Source: Colletotrichum lupini (Eukaryota > Ascomycota > Sordariomycetes > Glomerellales > Glomerellaceae). From it: DNA of 64,000 nt. Where the stretch lies: NCBI RefSeq assembly GCF_023278565.1, contig NC_064675.1:1674001-1738000 (forward strand), given 5' to 3'. The notes beneath the pieces are model-generated. The model made no database searches, had not been told where the DNA came from, and saw nothing but the letters and a program-made list of their open reading frames with translations. The position numbers were made by a program, and so were the translations under genes. Of the stretch, positions 11,168 through 22,700 are shown in pieces (positions within the stretch are counted from its first letter, which is position 1; each line of letters starts with the position of its first letter).

Positions 11168-11747
11168 ATGGCGACGTCCCACAGCGTAAGCTCAGGTCTC
11201 ACCAGATGCCTCGGAAATTTTGCTAATCGGTTATTTACTCGCTAGGCAACTGTCGAAGACGGAGTCTTGGAAGACGGATCCGAGAGAGGCGGCACCTCCG
11301 AAGAGACCGAGAAGCCTTTTCTCGCGTACAAACCAGAAGTGGAGATGTTGTTGTGGAAGAACCAGAGCCCCGTAGTCCTCTGGCAATTGCAGCTCTTCCT
11401 CGACGTAAGCAACATTCGCTCTTGAAGGCCCCCAATCGATCATGACTGCCATGCTAATCGTCTCGTGTTTTCAGGCTCTCGTCGCAGCTCATGACGAGGT
11501 CGGAGACTATATGATCGACCTCGACATTGATGCCTACCTTACTAAGAGATGGCGTCGCCGCAAGCGCGTCAAGTACACGAGAGGACTAGCGGTTTACAAG
11601 GCCCAGCGAAAGGCAGTACTCAAGATTGAGATGGAAGTCATCCGGGGCGGTAATATGGGACAGACACTCCAGGCCGCTTTCGACCGTGTTCAAATTGCCC
11701 TCATCGAGAATATGACGCGCGTCAATTTGTTGTTGAGCATGCTCTGA
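11168..11747 (+). CDS. Small orphan protein, three exons
   Basis: Not recognised. Exons 11168-11185, 11246-11404 and 11475-11747 give 149 aa. The first exon codes only MATSHS. Introns are 60 and 70 bp, both GTAAGC donors, with gctaat branch sites, and both are phase 0, which supports the model. The start is in a strong context (accATGgcg). The protein has an acidic N-terminal part (residues 7-30, rich in E/D/G) and then mostly helical sequence with LLWKNQSPVVLWQLQLFLDA. A strongly basic patch, KRWRRRKRVKYTRG, lies at about residues 82-95 and could serve for nuclear import or nucleic-acid binding. The last 40 residues form an amphipathic helix. No signal peptide or membrane segment is seen. 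It is probably a lineage-restricted gene. Confidence 0.6.
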
Positions 11748-12476
11748 GTGAATCTCTTTGGCCTCGCGTTCTGGCTGTGGCGGACCGGAGTTCTGGATGG
11801 GACACTTGGCCGGAAGAGCCCAGCAACGAATCGACGATAGGAGGTGACTGAGTTTTAGCACGCGTGGCTCGAGATGAACCCGCGAGGATAAATGCGATGA
11901 AATACCAACAGAACCACAGGACGATGCTATATGTGACACTAGTATGGGACATGGCTTGTAATTAAGCAGTTGGTCTGGCGGGAGGCAACCTGGGTCAACC
12001 TGGTGACAGCTGAGTCAGATCCCTGACAGAATTGCCTTCCTTCATTCATGCTCAGGCCTGAGGAGTATTTCAGCCTTACCGCCGTTGTACTTTGAATGAA
12101 AGACTCTGCCCTTTTGCAGATTTGACATGTCTTGGAGTTGATAGAATCTGCCCAGCGGAAAGAGCATGGGTCAGTAACATGGTTCCAACATAAGAAAAGG
12201 GCGTCAAAGAGCATTTTCCTTGCTGAGCGCTTCGGATTTCCCACGGTTGTTACCTACCTAGTCGTTGATCTCACTCTCCCTCTCTGTTGTCAAAGTCGCT
12301 TACCTTATCTTCCCACAGGTCCCCATCTTCCTACTTCCAACATCTCTAACGCTGCCTTAATCTCACAATAATCCGACTGCAACTGATCAGACACATTGAA
12401 TCCTCGGCTTCCCGCTTCGCGAACCAAGCAAGCTCATGCACTCATGTCGTACAAATAGTCGAACACCAAACATTTG
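11748..12476. other. Intergenic region between two small orphan genes
   Basis: About 0.7 kb holding the 3' end of the first orphan gene and the presumed promoter of the second, which has a CT-rich stretch around 12265-12330. Short minus-strand open frames (11586-11952, 11939-12244) overlap the 3' end and have no recognisable content. Confidence 0.5.
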
Positions 12477-12982
12477 ATGATGGCCGGCTCAGTCGATGTA
12501 CGTCTCCTTCCAATCGGCCCAGGGCAAGTTGATTGCCAAAAAGGCCAGCAAAACCGTTGACGTACCATCAGGGCAACGATAACCCGCCAACGAGCACCCC
12601 CACATCTGAGGGCATAAACGCACAAGACATCGCGGCCGTGACAAAAATTGTGTCAGTCGCACTTGAACATCTGGACACTCGCGAAGTTGAGGAACAACCC
12701 AAGACTGCGGAAGACTACCAGTTGCTCCTGAAGAAGAAGGAAGAACTCATGACCTTGTACAACCGGGTCTTGCAGGTGCTTAACTTCACTCGACTACGGC
12801 GCGAAGGGGAATCTCAAGTTCCAACAATCGAAGCGGTTGATGAGCTTGGGACGGGTTATTCAACATTGCTCAGGGGCGTTGAGTCTGTTCTCGCACGAGT
12901 CATTGTGTGGATTGAAGAGTACGAACACGACAACGGGATCAACACTGGTGTTTCGGGGAGTTCATCTGCGCGTACGCCCTGA
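12477..12982 (+). CDS. Small helical orphan protein, two exons
   Basis: Not recognised. Exons 12477-12497 and 12572-12982 flank a 74 bp intron (GTACGT donor, gttgac branch, CAG acceptor) and give 143 aa starting MMAGSVD. Two adjacent ATG codons occur; either could be used. After a short Pro/Thr/Ser-rich stretch the protein is almost wholly helical and highly charged: residues about 31-75 (DIAAVTKIVS through EDYQLLLKKKEELMTLYNRV) and about 95-130 (DELGTGYSTLLRGVESVLAR) could form a helical hairpin or coiled coil. It ends in a Gly/Ser tail. It shares the layout of the gene at 11168 (a first exon of six or seven codons, phase 0 intron) but not clear sequence similarity. The function is unknown. 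Confidence 0.55.
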
Positions 12983-14674
12983 TGAGAATCCTCTGCGCCT
13001 ATCGAGAGCACTCCGATACGTGCAATGTCGGGCTCGGGCGACGCAAAACTCTGCGGCTATGTTCATATTAGCGTCGAGGATGGGAAAACATGGCGACAGG
13101 GTGAGCACATGGGAAGGCCACCGAGCTGTTTCCGTCAGAATGAGTGTAATTCAGGAGTAAAAGTTGGCCCTCACTGTTGGTTTTTGATTAAGTGTTTCGT
13201 CCCTTTCCGATGCTAATCAGGTCCAGGCTCTTTGGACGGTTGGACCTCCCCCCCTACATAAGTTCAGCCCCCATGTTCTTGGCAGCAACCTAAGTCAGAG
13301 ACGCCCTGACCGCGCTCTTAAGCTTCTCCTTCCCGCTGAGTCAGGTCCTTCAATTCAAATGGTTCAAGTACCCGGACCAGCAAGTAAGTTGGTGGGCCCG
13401 GTTAGGGCACTCTGTTTTCTATAGGGGGCAATCTGCCAGGATGACTACTCAGGCCAAGTCTCTCCTTGGGTTGCGTCCTCGTTCTCGCTAATTATGAGAC
13501 GTCAAAAGAGCGCTTTCAATACGAGCATGAATAAAGCCCTAAACTTTAAGTTCACGTCAGCAAAACTGCGCGCGCGGGAGACTCCAAAACTCATTGACTC
13601 GAAGCGCTGGAGTTATTCTCGGCGGCCAAAACGGTCCAGGCTCCTAATGATCGGGACTGTCAATTGTGAAGCAAGGACGGGACTCACGGGAGGTAAATAA
13701 GGGCTCAAACCACTGTCGATGTGACGTTCAATGTGCAGGTGGCCCCCTACAAACCACCCCTGTCCGTCAAATTTCTCGCTGTTATGAGGAGGACCGTTGC
13801 AGAAATCCTTTCGCAGTATGGCTGTGGTTCTGGTCTTATAGGCACTCTAAAAAAGCTTGCTTGAATAAAACGGAGCTTGCAAGATAGATGTCAAACGATT
13901 CTAACTTGGGGGAGCTCATTGACGGCAGGAATCGTGCTCAAAATGGCGACCACCGCCGGCTGCAAGCTGAGATCTCTAATACTGACCGTGGGCGACAAAT
14001 GATACGTGAGATTCATGAGGGTGATTGTGAACAAAGAAGGCGCAAGAGAATATTGCCTTCACTACAGACACTATCTCTGCTTTCAATAGCAAATATAAGT
14101 CGCAACGGGACTCAAGCGACAGCGCAAGTATGAAGACCCCGAGGATCCCGAGGACCCCGAAGATAGGTTACTGCGGAAATTGTATGCCAAGAAAGGGAAA
14201 CAAAATTCAGCCGAATAAGAACAACACATCAGAAGCGGCTTAAAGGCAGATTATACGGGTGGTTCTATGAATGAGCCCAACTTGGGAAGCGAGATCTCAC
14301 TTCCATGTACCGATTGCAAATCACTCCGACACCCGCAAACTACCAATGCTCAACAACGGGACCGGGGAATCGTCTCTCCGAGACAAACAGAGGTAGTTGT
14401 TCGAACAAATTCAGATGTAAGGCCAGAAGCTGGATGAAGGAAACTTTGGAACGCAACAAAGATGACCCAAGACGAAATAAGACTCGACACCAGGGGGGGG
14501 CGGAAAGGTCTTCATACCCGATCTGAATGAGAGATACAACAGTAAGCAGCATGCTTGAAGATATAAGATGTTGGTCGAGGGCTCAAAGCGATGAGGAACA
14601 GCAAAAGTTTCATGGCTTCCCGGACGAGGAAGGGGTCTATGGGGTCTATAGGACCATTAGGATGACACGCTATT
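12983..14674. other. Gene-poor stretch next to copia element 1
   Basis: About 1.7 kb with no supported gene. Successive short open frames at 13494-13700, 13888-14133 and 14305-14739 are rich in Arg, Lys and Glu and may be pieces of a decayed gene, but I could not join them with credible introns. A small in-frame repeat at 14137-14166 (gaccccgag units) would read EDPEDPEDPED. A run of eight G occurs near 14493. The right end abuts the 5' LTR. Confidence 0.4.
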
Positions 14675-14885
14675 TATTATATCGGATTGGAAGTCCAATT
14701 CGACCGCGGCATACGGCCGACTACGCAGGGGCCAATTAGGGGCCCTATTTACGATTATTATAGCCAGCCTAACCTATAATTAGAACCTCCTTTTTATACT
14801 TATTACGTAGATATTTATATAGTTTAATTAATCTCTTTATTAACCTATAATTTAAACTAACTACTTTATAATAAAGATATTAATA
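14675..14885 (+). repeat. 5' LTR of copia copy 1
   Basis: About 211 bp, alignable with the LTRs at 27732, 36020 and 43259 through shared blocks such as ggggccctattta, agaacctcctttttatact and the end ggatactaaya. The termini derive from TGTTAGTAT..ATACTAACA, with the first bases altered here. Confidence 0.85.
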
Positions 14886-15424
14886 CTAATTAGTAATTAA
14901 ATTTTATTATTATAAATTAATAAAGTATCTTATTATATAAAAAAAACGACTTCTTAATATTATACGGGATAGGAAATTCGTACTAACTAACCTTATAAAA
15001 ATAAACAAAAGAAAAAGCGATTTTTAAATATTATACGGAATTAAGTAATTATAGCCCTTTATTACTTATAAGAAGTTAATATTTATTATATTAAACTACG
15101 TTAATTAATAAAACTACTTAAGTAACTAGCCTTTTACCGTTATTTTAAATAGCTTTTTTACTAAATAACTTTTCCGTAGCCGGCCTATAATTAAAGATTA
15201 ACTAGTTAAATCGGTAAAAAAAAAAATTTACGTAATAACTACTTATTTAAGTAATTAGCGCGACGGACGAGCTTAATAATATAATATAAAAAAGCACTGC
15301 GTAATTAAAAAAAAAGATTTTTAAATATAAATATTTTTAATAAGTATAGTAAGAACCTATATAAGAGTTATAAAACTAAGAGATTTATAATATATAAAAA
15401 GTCCTAATATTATAAGGATTTTAT

Positions 15425-16646
15425 TCCCCCGACGGAGTAATCCGCCGGGGCCGTACTATATATTACGTATTAAGGAAAACTGGGTATAATACGCTCTATA
15501 CCTAATTACTAACTAAAATAGTAGTTAACTAACTCGACTATTATCTCCTTTTTATTAATAGCTCCTAACCTTCTACCGCTTCTAGCTATTTATAGGGCGA
15601 GCTTTACTTATTTTAATATATATAAAACTTCTTAATACTAGCCTACGTAAGTAGCTAGGTTTAGTATAATCTATTTTTTTATATAAGTATTATTATTACT
15701 TAGGGGGTCTTATAAGAGCTATTTAAAGCGCTAGCTTATTACCCTAACCTTATATACCTCTAGCCTATTTATTATAATTATTATAACTAAATTAGCGTCG
15801 ATATACTAAATCTTAATATTTATATTAGCTTAGCTATTTACGGCGTTCGTACTATTACTTAGCTAAATTCCGTATTATTAAAAAGTACTTTACTAATCCT
15901 CGGGCGTACTTACGTTAGTTATAATAGTTATAGTATTGAACTAGCTGAGGGCACCTAGCCCGAGAAGAGTAGACTTATTAACGGGTATTTTTAGAGAGTT
16001 CTAGCCTACTAATTACTAACCATATACTAAGAGGTTCTCGTCGAAATAGTATTTTAATTAGCTAACTTCTTAACTAGTTATCTAACTAGCTATTTAAGTA
16101 GTAGTTTATATATTAATAAGTTTATTTAGTAAATTTATTTAATAAATTTATTTAATAGATTTATTTAGTAAATTTATTTAGTAAATTTGTTTAGTAAATT
16201 TATTTAGTTTAAATAGAGAGTAGCGTTAAGTAATATTAAAAGCGATAAGGATAAAAAGAATTTTTATAAGCTTTAGTACGAAAAATAGTAAATATTAGCT
16301 TATTTAGCCCTTTTTTTTTAAAAACCTCTACGTTATTATTAAAATTTAGAACTTCTATAATTAAAGAAGGCCGCTTTTAATTATTACGGCCAATTATTAT
16401 AACTAACTATTACGGCCGACCTTTACTATTAACCTTTTTAGCTAGCGCCGCCGCAGGGCAGCTTACTTATCCTAAATTAAATAGCGGTTTTTATATTAAA
16501 ATTATTATATTACGTTAAGCGCGTACTTAGAATATATTACGCGTATTATATAGTTAAAAAGTATATTATATTATATAATTTCTTTTAAAAACGTAATCCC
16601 GTTAAGGTCGATCTTTTATATTTATAAAGCTAAAAAAAAACCACTA
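15425..16646. mobile_element. 1.2 kb insertion inside copia copy 1, LINE-like ends
   Basis: Copy 2 is continuous across this point (near 36772), whereas copy 1 is interrupted. The insertion is flanked by a 14 bp direct repeat, tataaggattttat, at 15411-15424 and 16647-16660. It begins tccccccgacggagtaatcc, which can fold on itself (cccc-gacgga / tccgcc-gggg), and ends with an A-rich run (ctaaaaaaaaacc). A long target duplication plus an A-rich tail suggests a non-LTR retrotransposon fragment or SINE. Its first 250 bp resemble 49676-49880 in the other AT-rich block. No coding part was recognised. Confidence 0.65.
16121..16210. repeat. 13-bp tandem repeat
   Basis: About seven near-identical copies of tttatttagtaaa, with single-base variants (aataaa, aatag, tttgttt). 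It lies inside the 1.2 kb insertion and has no counterpart that I noticed in the related sequence at 49.7 kb. Confidence 0.8.
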
Positions 16647-19512
16647 TATAAGGATTTTATAAATACGACCTCGAAGCTTATAATTTAAATAATCTCTTTA
16701 TAACCCCCTTAACTACCCCCTAAGTATTACTTAGGAATATAATACAAAGGACGGTTTAATAAGAGAAGAGGGGATTTAGAGGTCCTAATAATATTAAGTT
16801 AAGAATATTATAAATCTTAAAGATTAACTTAAAAAAAGGCGGCTACCCTAAAGTAGTTTTATAACTTCCTATTATAGTTATTATTAACTTAAAAAAAGGC
16901 TAAGAAAATACGGCTCTAAAGAAAATAAAAAAGAATCTTTTAAAAAGTTATTAGAGAGCTTTTTTTATACTAGCTCTTAGTATACGATTACTAAGTTCGA
17001 AAAATTAACTAAGTAATAAAAGGGATTATTAATAAGTAATAATTACTTAATTATAATTAAGCTATAAAAAAGACTATTTAAAAAATATAAAATAGGGTAT
17101 TAAAAAGTAGTAAAAGAAAAGATTTTTAAAGTATTTAGCCTTACTAAGTATAAGTAATAAGTAGTATTTTTGATAAGTTTTTAAAGCCCGCAATTTTATA
17201 AAAAAAAGGACTTAACTTTACTAACCGTACTTAATAACCTATTTAGCTTTTTTACGAGCTACTTAGTATTTATTTTTAACTATTTTTATAGAATACTATT
17301 TTAAAAAAAGTAAGTTAAGAAAGGAAGCTATTTAGAAATTACGGAGAGTACGAAGCTTAGGAAATTAAAAGTATACGGAATAGTAGAAATTAGTAATTAG
17401 TAAAGATTTTAAAACTAATTATTATATCTTTTTATAGTAATATAAACGTCTATTGTTATTATTAAAAAAAGGAATTACTAAAACCTACCCTTTTATACTA
17501 AATAAAAAAGAAAATCTTAATAAGTACGATAGCTAGTAATTTAAAAAAGTAATAGTAATTATTAAAGATAATAAAAATAAGAGTAATAATAAAATAGTAA
17601 AAAAAAGTAGAAATTTCTAAGACCTTAATAAATTCGTTAAGTAGTAAAAGTACGGATTTATTATAATTAGTGCGTAAATTAAATATATTTTTATTAAGAT
17701 TAAATACGCTAGTAATTACTAATATAAGCATAAGCTAAAGTACGACCCTTAGCGAGTTAAGGTAAAAAAGAAAAAAACGAAACTTAATCCTAAATAGAAT
17801 CCTAATTTTTTATAAATAGGTAAATATTAACCTAGATTATTAAGGGACGTAGATATATAAAATTACGGATTAGCTTAATAATAAGTAAATTAACGTAATA
17901 TTAATTTATTTAACTAAGGTTTATAAAAAAAAGGGGTTATAAGAGTAACTTCTATTTTATAAAATTATAAACGACCTTAGTTACTAATTAAATAAATAGT
18001 TCGCAAGTGTAAGCCTAAGAATTATAAAAATAGTTAATAAATTCCTCTATAAGCGAGGGGTATTATTAGCGTAATTATAATTATAAGAGCTATACGAAAT
18101 ATTAATAATAATAATTATAAAAAAGGTATTCGTATTATAGAACTAAGTATAAGTTAATAGAGCGTATAATTACTTTAATAAATTTAGAAAAAGGGTAAAC
18201 GACCTAGATTTCCTCCCTATAATTATTAATAAAGATTTATTATTATAAAAAGATATATAGAAGTAAAATATAGTATTAAAAATACGATAATTAATAATTC
18301 TGCTTATTTTAATCTGTAGCTCGTTGCTATTACTAATACGAAATTTAATACTAATTAGTTAATAAAAGAGGAAGTAAATAACTCGAAGTTATTAATAATA
18401 CGTAATAACGCAAGGATCGTATATAAATATTAAAGATTTAGTAATAAATACGAAGTAATTTATAAACCTTAAAAAGATCTTTTTAAAAAAGAAATTATAC
18501 TCTAGAGGGAAGTATAAGGTTTTATAAAAAACCCTAATAATATTTTATAATTATTATAGAAAAGTCGGAATTAAGGAATATTAATAGTATTTAGTAATTA
18601 ATATCGTATTTATAAATAAAGCCTCTAATTATTACTACGAAATAGTACGTAATTTTAATCGAAACGACTTTCTTAATATAATTAATATAATCCGAAGCTA
18701 CTTTAAGACTTATAATAAGAACCTAGAGCTCTTATTTAAGTTATAAGCGATTTTTTTTATATTTATAGCTAGGATAATAAAAAGTAAATTACGAGTAAAG
18801 ATCTTTAAAAAGCTTATTAATCGAATTAATAAATTAGTAAAAACCTAGCTAAATAAGGGAACTAATAAATAAAAAGTTAAATATTTTTATATTATAATTT
18901 AGCGCGTACTAAAGATAAAAATAACCCTATACTAAGTACTTAAAGACTATAAGACGCTTTACTTAAGGCTAAGATTTAACTTTAATATTAAAATAAAAAT
19001 ACCATACTAAACCTATTTCTAAGTATATAATAGCCCTTATTAATAATATTAAGTTAATTAAACGTATAATAAAAAAAGAAAAGAGGCTAGATATAGTAAT
19101 TATTAATAAGAAGGCCTAAATTCGTTAAATAAGCTAAGATTTAATTTATAAATAGAGTAATAAAAAAAGTAATATTATATTTATAAAAAGGATAAATATT
19201 AGTTAAGTAACTACTTTAAAAAAGAGCGTACTAAATTATATAAATAGTATAAAAAGTCGAGGGTAATAAATAGTAAAACTAGCCCTCGTTAGTTTAACTA
19301 ATTTCTTATTATATATAAAAATAGATCTAGGGGTACGGAACTTAGTAATAGTAGCTAAAGTAGCGGCTTAGAATATCCGCCCTTTATAAAGAATTTAGAA
19401 AATAAAGAAGATATTACCCCTTATACTAACGAATTAGATTACAATAAAATTAATAATATAAACTACTTTTTTTTTATCCCGTTAGCTTTTAGAGAATATA
19501 TAAAGCTAAACG

Positions 19513-19735
19513 TATTACGAAAGGGAACTCGAGGTAAGTCGGAACGCTACTATATTAACCTAATTAACTAAAGACTTAACGTAAAGAGGGAAAAAATAGA
19601 ATAATAAGCAGAAGCTAGCGGGCTAACCCTTTAGGCCTAGCGGTCTAGCTCGTTATATAATTACTAAGAGCTTAGCCTCGTAGCCTAAGGCTAAGCTATA
19701 GGGCCCATAGGGCCCTAATACTTATTATTATAATA
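19513..19735 (-). repeat. Left LTR of nested gypsy element
   Basis: 223 bp. Shares gggaactcgaggtaagtcgg, cttaggcctagcggtctag and agggccctaat blocks with the right LTR. As the element is reversed, this is its 3' LTR. Confidence 0.88.
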
Positions 19736-22700
19736 TTACCCCCCCCTCTATATTAGAGGGCGCTATTTATAATACTAAAAATAAACCTCTAAATTACCCC
19801 TTATTTTAATAAATCTATAGCTATAATTACTATTATTATATTATCGTCGTCCCTCGGTAATAATAAATTATTAACCGCGGCGGCTTCTATTTATATATTT
19901 ACGTTTTATAGCGGGCCCTTAGTAATTAAGTATTAGTAATAAAACGCCTAGAGCGCTATTAATATATACCTAAAGCTCTTTACGTTATACTAAGTCGGGT
20001 CCGTATTATATCCTTTTTAATCTACTTAGTACTATAGTTTTCCCTCATATAAGCGTAATTTAATAACTTTTAAAACCTCGTACTTTAATTTATTATTATT
20101 ATTAATAATTAGTAGTAGTAGGTCTTAGTTCTACCTAGGTAATAAGTCGTTAATAGCCTTTTTTAACTTATTTAGGTAGAAAACTAGGTATACCTAGCTA
20201 CTTATTAATAGTTCTATAATTTATATACCCCCCTATTTAGTATTAACGATAGGCTATAGCCCGGCTTATGGCTATTATAATTTATTTATGTTAATAAACT
20301 TCTAATACGAAGTATTAATAAAAACCCGGTCCCCTAGCTTTAAGTCGTTTAGGCGCTAGTAGCGGTTAGTATACTTTTTATATTATACCTAAGCGACTTT
20401 TATATTACCCCTAGCGGTCTCCTAGGCCTTATATATTCCCTAGGCTATACGCTACGTATTAGTATAGTTTAGCTTCTTTTTTATAAAGCTAAATTAGTAA
20501 GTTCGCTTAGACTAGTTAAAAAAGAGCTATAGCTAATAACCGAATTCCATTTTATATAATAATAGCCCTATAGTCTCGCTAAGCTAAGTAGTATAAGTAA
20601 AGTCGACTACGGGTAATATATCGCTCTAATTATTTTAGTACTAGTTAATTAGTAATCTTAACTATTATAAAATATACTAGTTTAGTACCTCTATTTAGCC
20701 GTTTATTTAGGGGTAGTTAGCCGTTAATAGCTATAGCTTAACTTTATAAATCTTATAAAGCTTCTTTTAGAAATTAGAGATAAATTAGGGGCCTCGGTCC
20801 GATATAATAGTCTTTAATAAGCCGAAGATAAATAGTACTTATTTATAAAATATCCAGCTTATATCCTTTACTATAGTAGTTTTATAATAAAAAATAAATA
20901 TTGCCCTTTTACTTAGGTAGTCTACTATTATTTAAATATTATTAAATCCTTTTTAATTAGTAAGGATAGTTATAAAGTTAATAAAAATGTGCTATTACGA
21001 GTAGTCGGGTATTAAAAATAGCCTTAGCTCTCTTAGAAGCTTATTACGTAGCTTTTATAATTAGTAATAAGTATAATAGTTCCGTATGTATTAATAAGTA
21101 TCCGCTATTAAGCCCGGCTAATAATATTACTATTTAATTATTTTTACGACTTTATTACGCCCTAAGTAAGCGAGGAGCTTTTACTTATAAACCTCGTAAA
21201 TAACTATAATATAAAAGTTCTTTTTTTTAAGTATTACGAGCTTCTTATTTATTATTAATAATCCGTTATTTTAAATGAACTAGCGCTCGTACTCTTTAGT
21301 TATTAATACTTATATTAGTATAAGGGACGCTATAATAAAGTTTTTATTAAGCTTTAAAATCTTTTTTATTAATAAGTACCCCTAGAGCTCGTTTTTTAAT
21401 AAGAGTAAGCTAATTATAAGCTATAGTTAACTAACTATAGTACTTAATAGCGCTCATAGTTCTATTATAATATTAAGGGATAGTAATCTTAATAATAAGA
21501 GGACTTAAGTCTTATTAACCTTTTTTAATACTTATTAAATACGGATATCCTCCGTTTTTAATAAGAGGGCGTTAGTTAGTACGTTCTCTTTTTCTAAGTA
21601 GTAGTAAATTTAAAAATTAAAGTCCGTTAGCGTACCGGCTTAGTAAGCTTATTATAAGTTAAGTAAGCGCTTAGTTATAAAGAATAGTAATAATTAATAA
21701 TTTATAATAACGTCGAACTTATATTTATAGTTTATAAGCTCCGCGCGCTATTCCTCTAAGTATAGTATTATTATTAATATTTTTTTATTATAAATAGCAT
21801 AGTTAAGCTCTACGCCGCTTATTATTTTTAAATAAAAAGCTATTAAGTATTATAACCCGTTATTTTATTATTATTATAATAGCGCTCTAGCGCATACTAA
21901 GTTAAAAGCGTCGGTTTTTAACTACGTCAGTAGCTCTAGCTTAAAATAGTAAAGGATAAGTACTAATATTAGTACTAGCTTTATAGCCTTAAAAGCCATT
22001 TTATAATCGGTACTAAAGTTAAAAAGAACTCCCTTACTTATTAGCCTCGTAAGGGGCCTAGCTAAGTAGCTATAGTTTTTTATAAATCTTTTATAAAAGT
22101 TATAAAACCTAAAAAAAGACTAAATATTTTTAAGTAATATAAGTAGCTTCTAGTCTCTAATTATAAAGACTTTCTTTTTATTAAGCTATATACTTTTTAT
22201 AAAAACTATAAAGCCTAGGTACTTTATAAAAATAATACTAAATTCGTACTTCTTAATATTTATTTATAAGCCTACTTTTTATAAGTAGTTTAGTACTTTA
22301 ATAACGTATTCTTAGTATTAAAGGGGGTTGTTTAAAAAGATTAAGATATTATTTATATATACTATATAGAAGTTATTTAAGTACTTTATTAGTATCTCGT
22401 TTATATATTATTAATACGTAATAAGCCTATTATAGAGCCCGAAGAGTACTACTTTATATTTATATACCCCGTAATAAGTTCTAAACGTCGTTAAGTCCTT
22501 AGAGGCTAGGTCGAGGTAAATATAGTAAAAGGCCTACTTAATATTTAGTTTAGTAAATATTTTTATTCTATTTAGCTACGCGAGGGTCTTATTAATAAGT
22601 AATAATAAGTAGTAGTCTTTTTTTATAACCTTATTAAGCTTATAAAAGTTAACGTAAAAGCGCAGATTATTATTATATTTTTTTATAAATAGCGTCAGTA

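Noticed and set aside
17498..17731. 77-codon minus-strand open frame in copia copy 1
   Set aside because: Composed almost only of N, I, F, L, Y and K; an accident of AT-rich RIP-mutated DNA.
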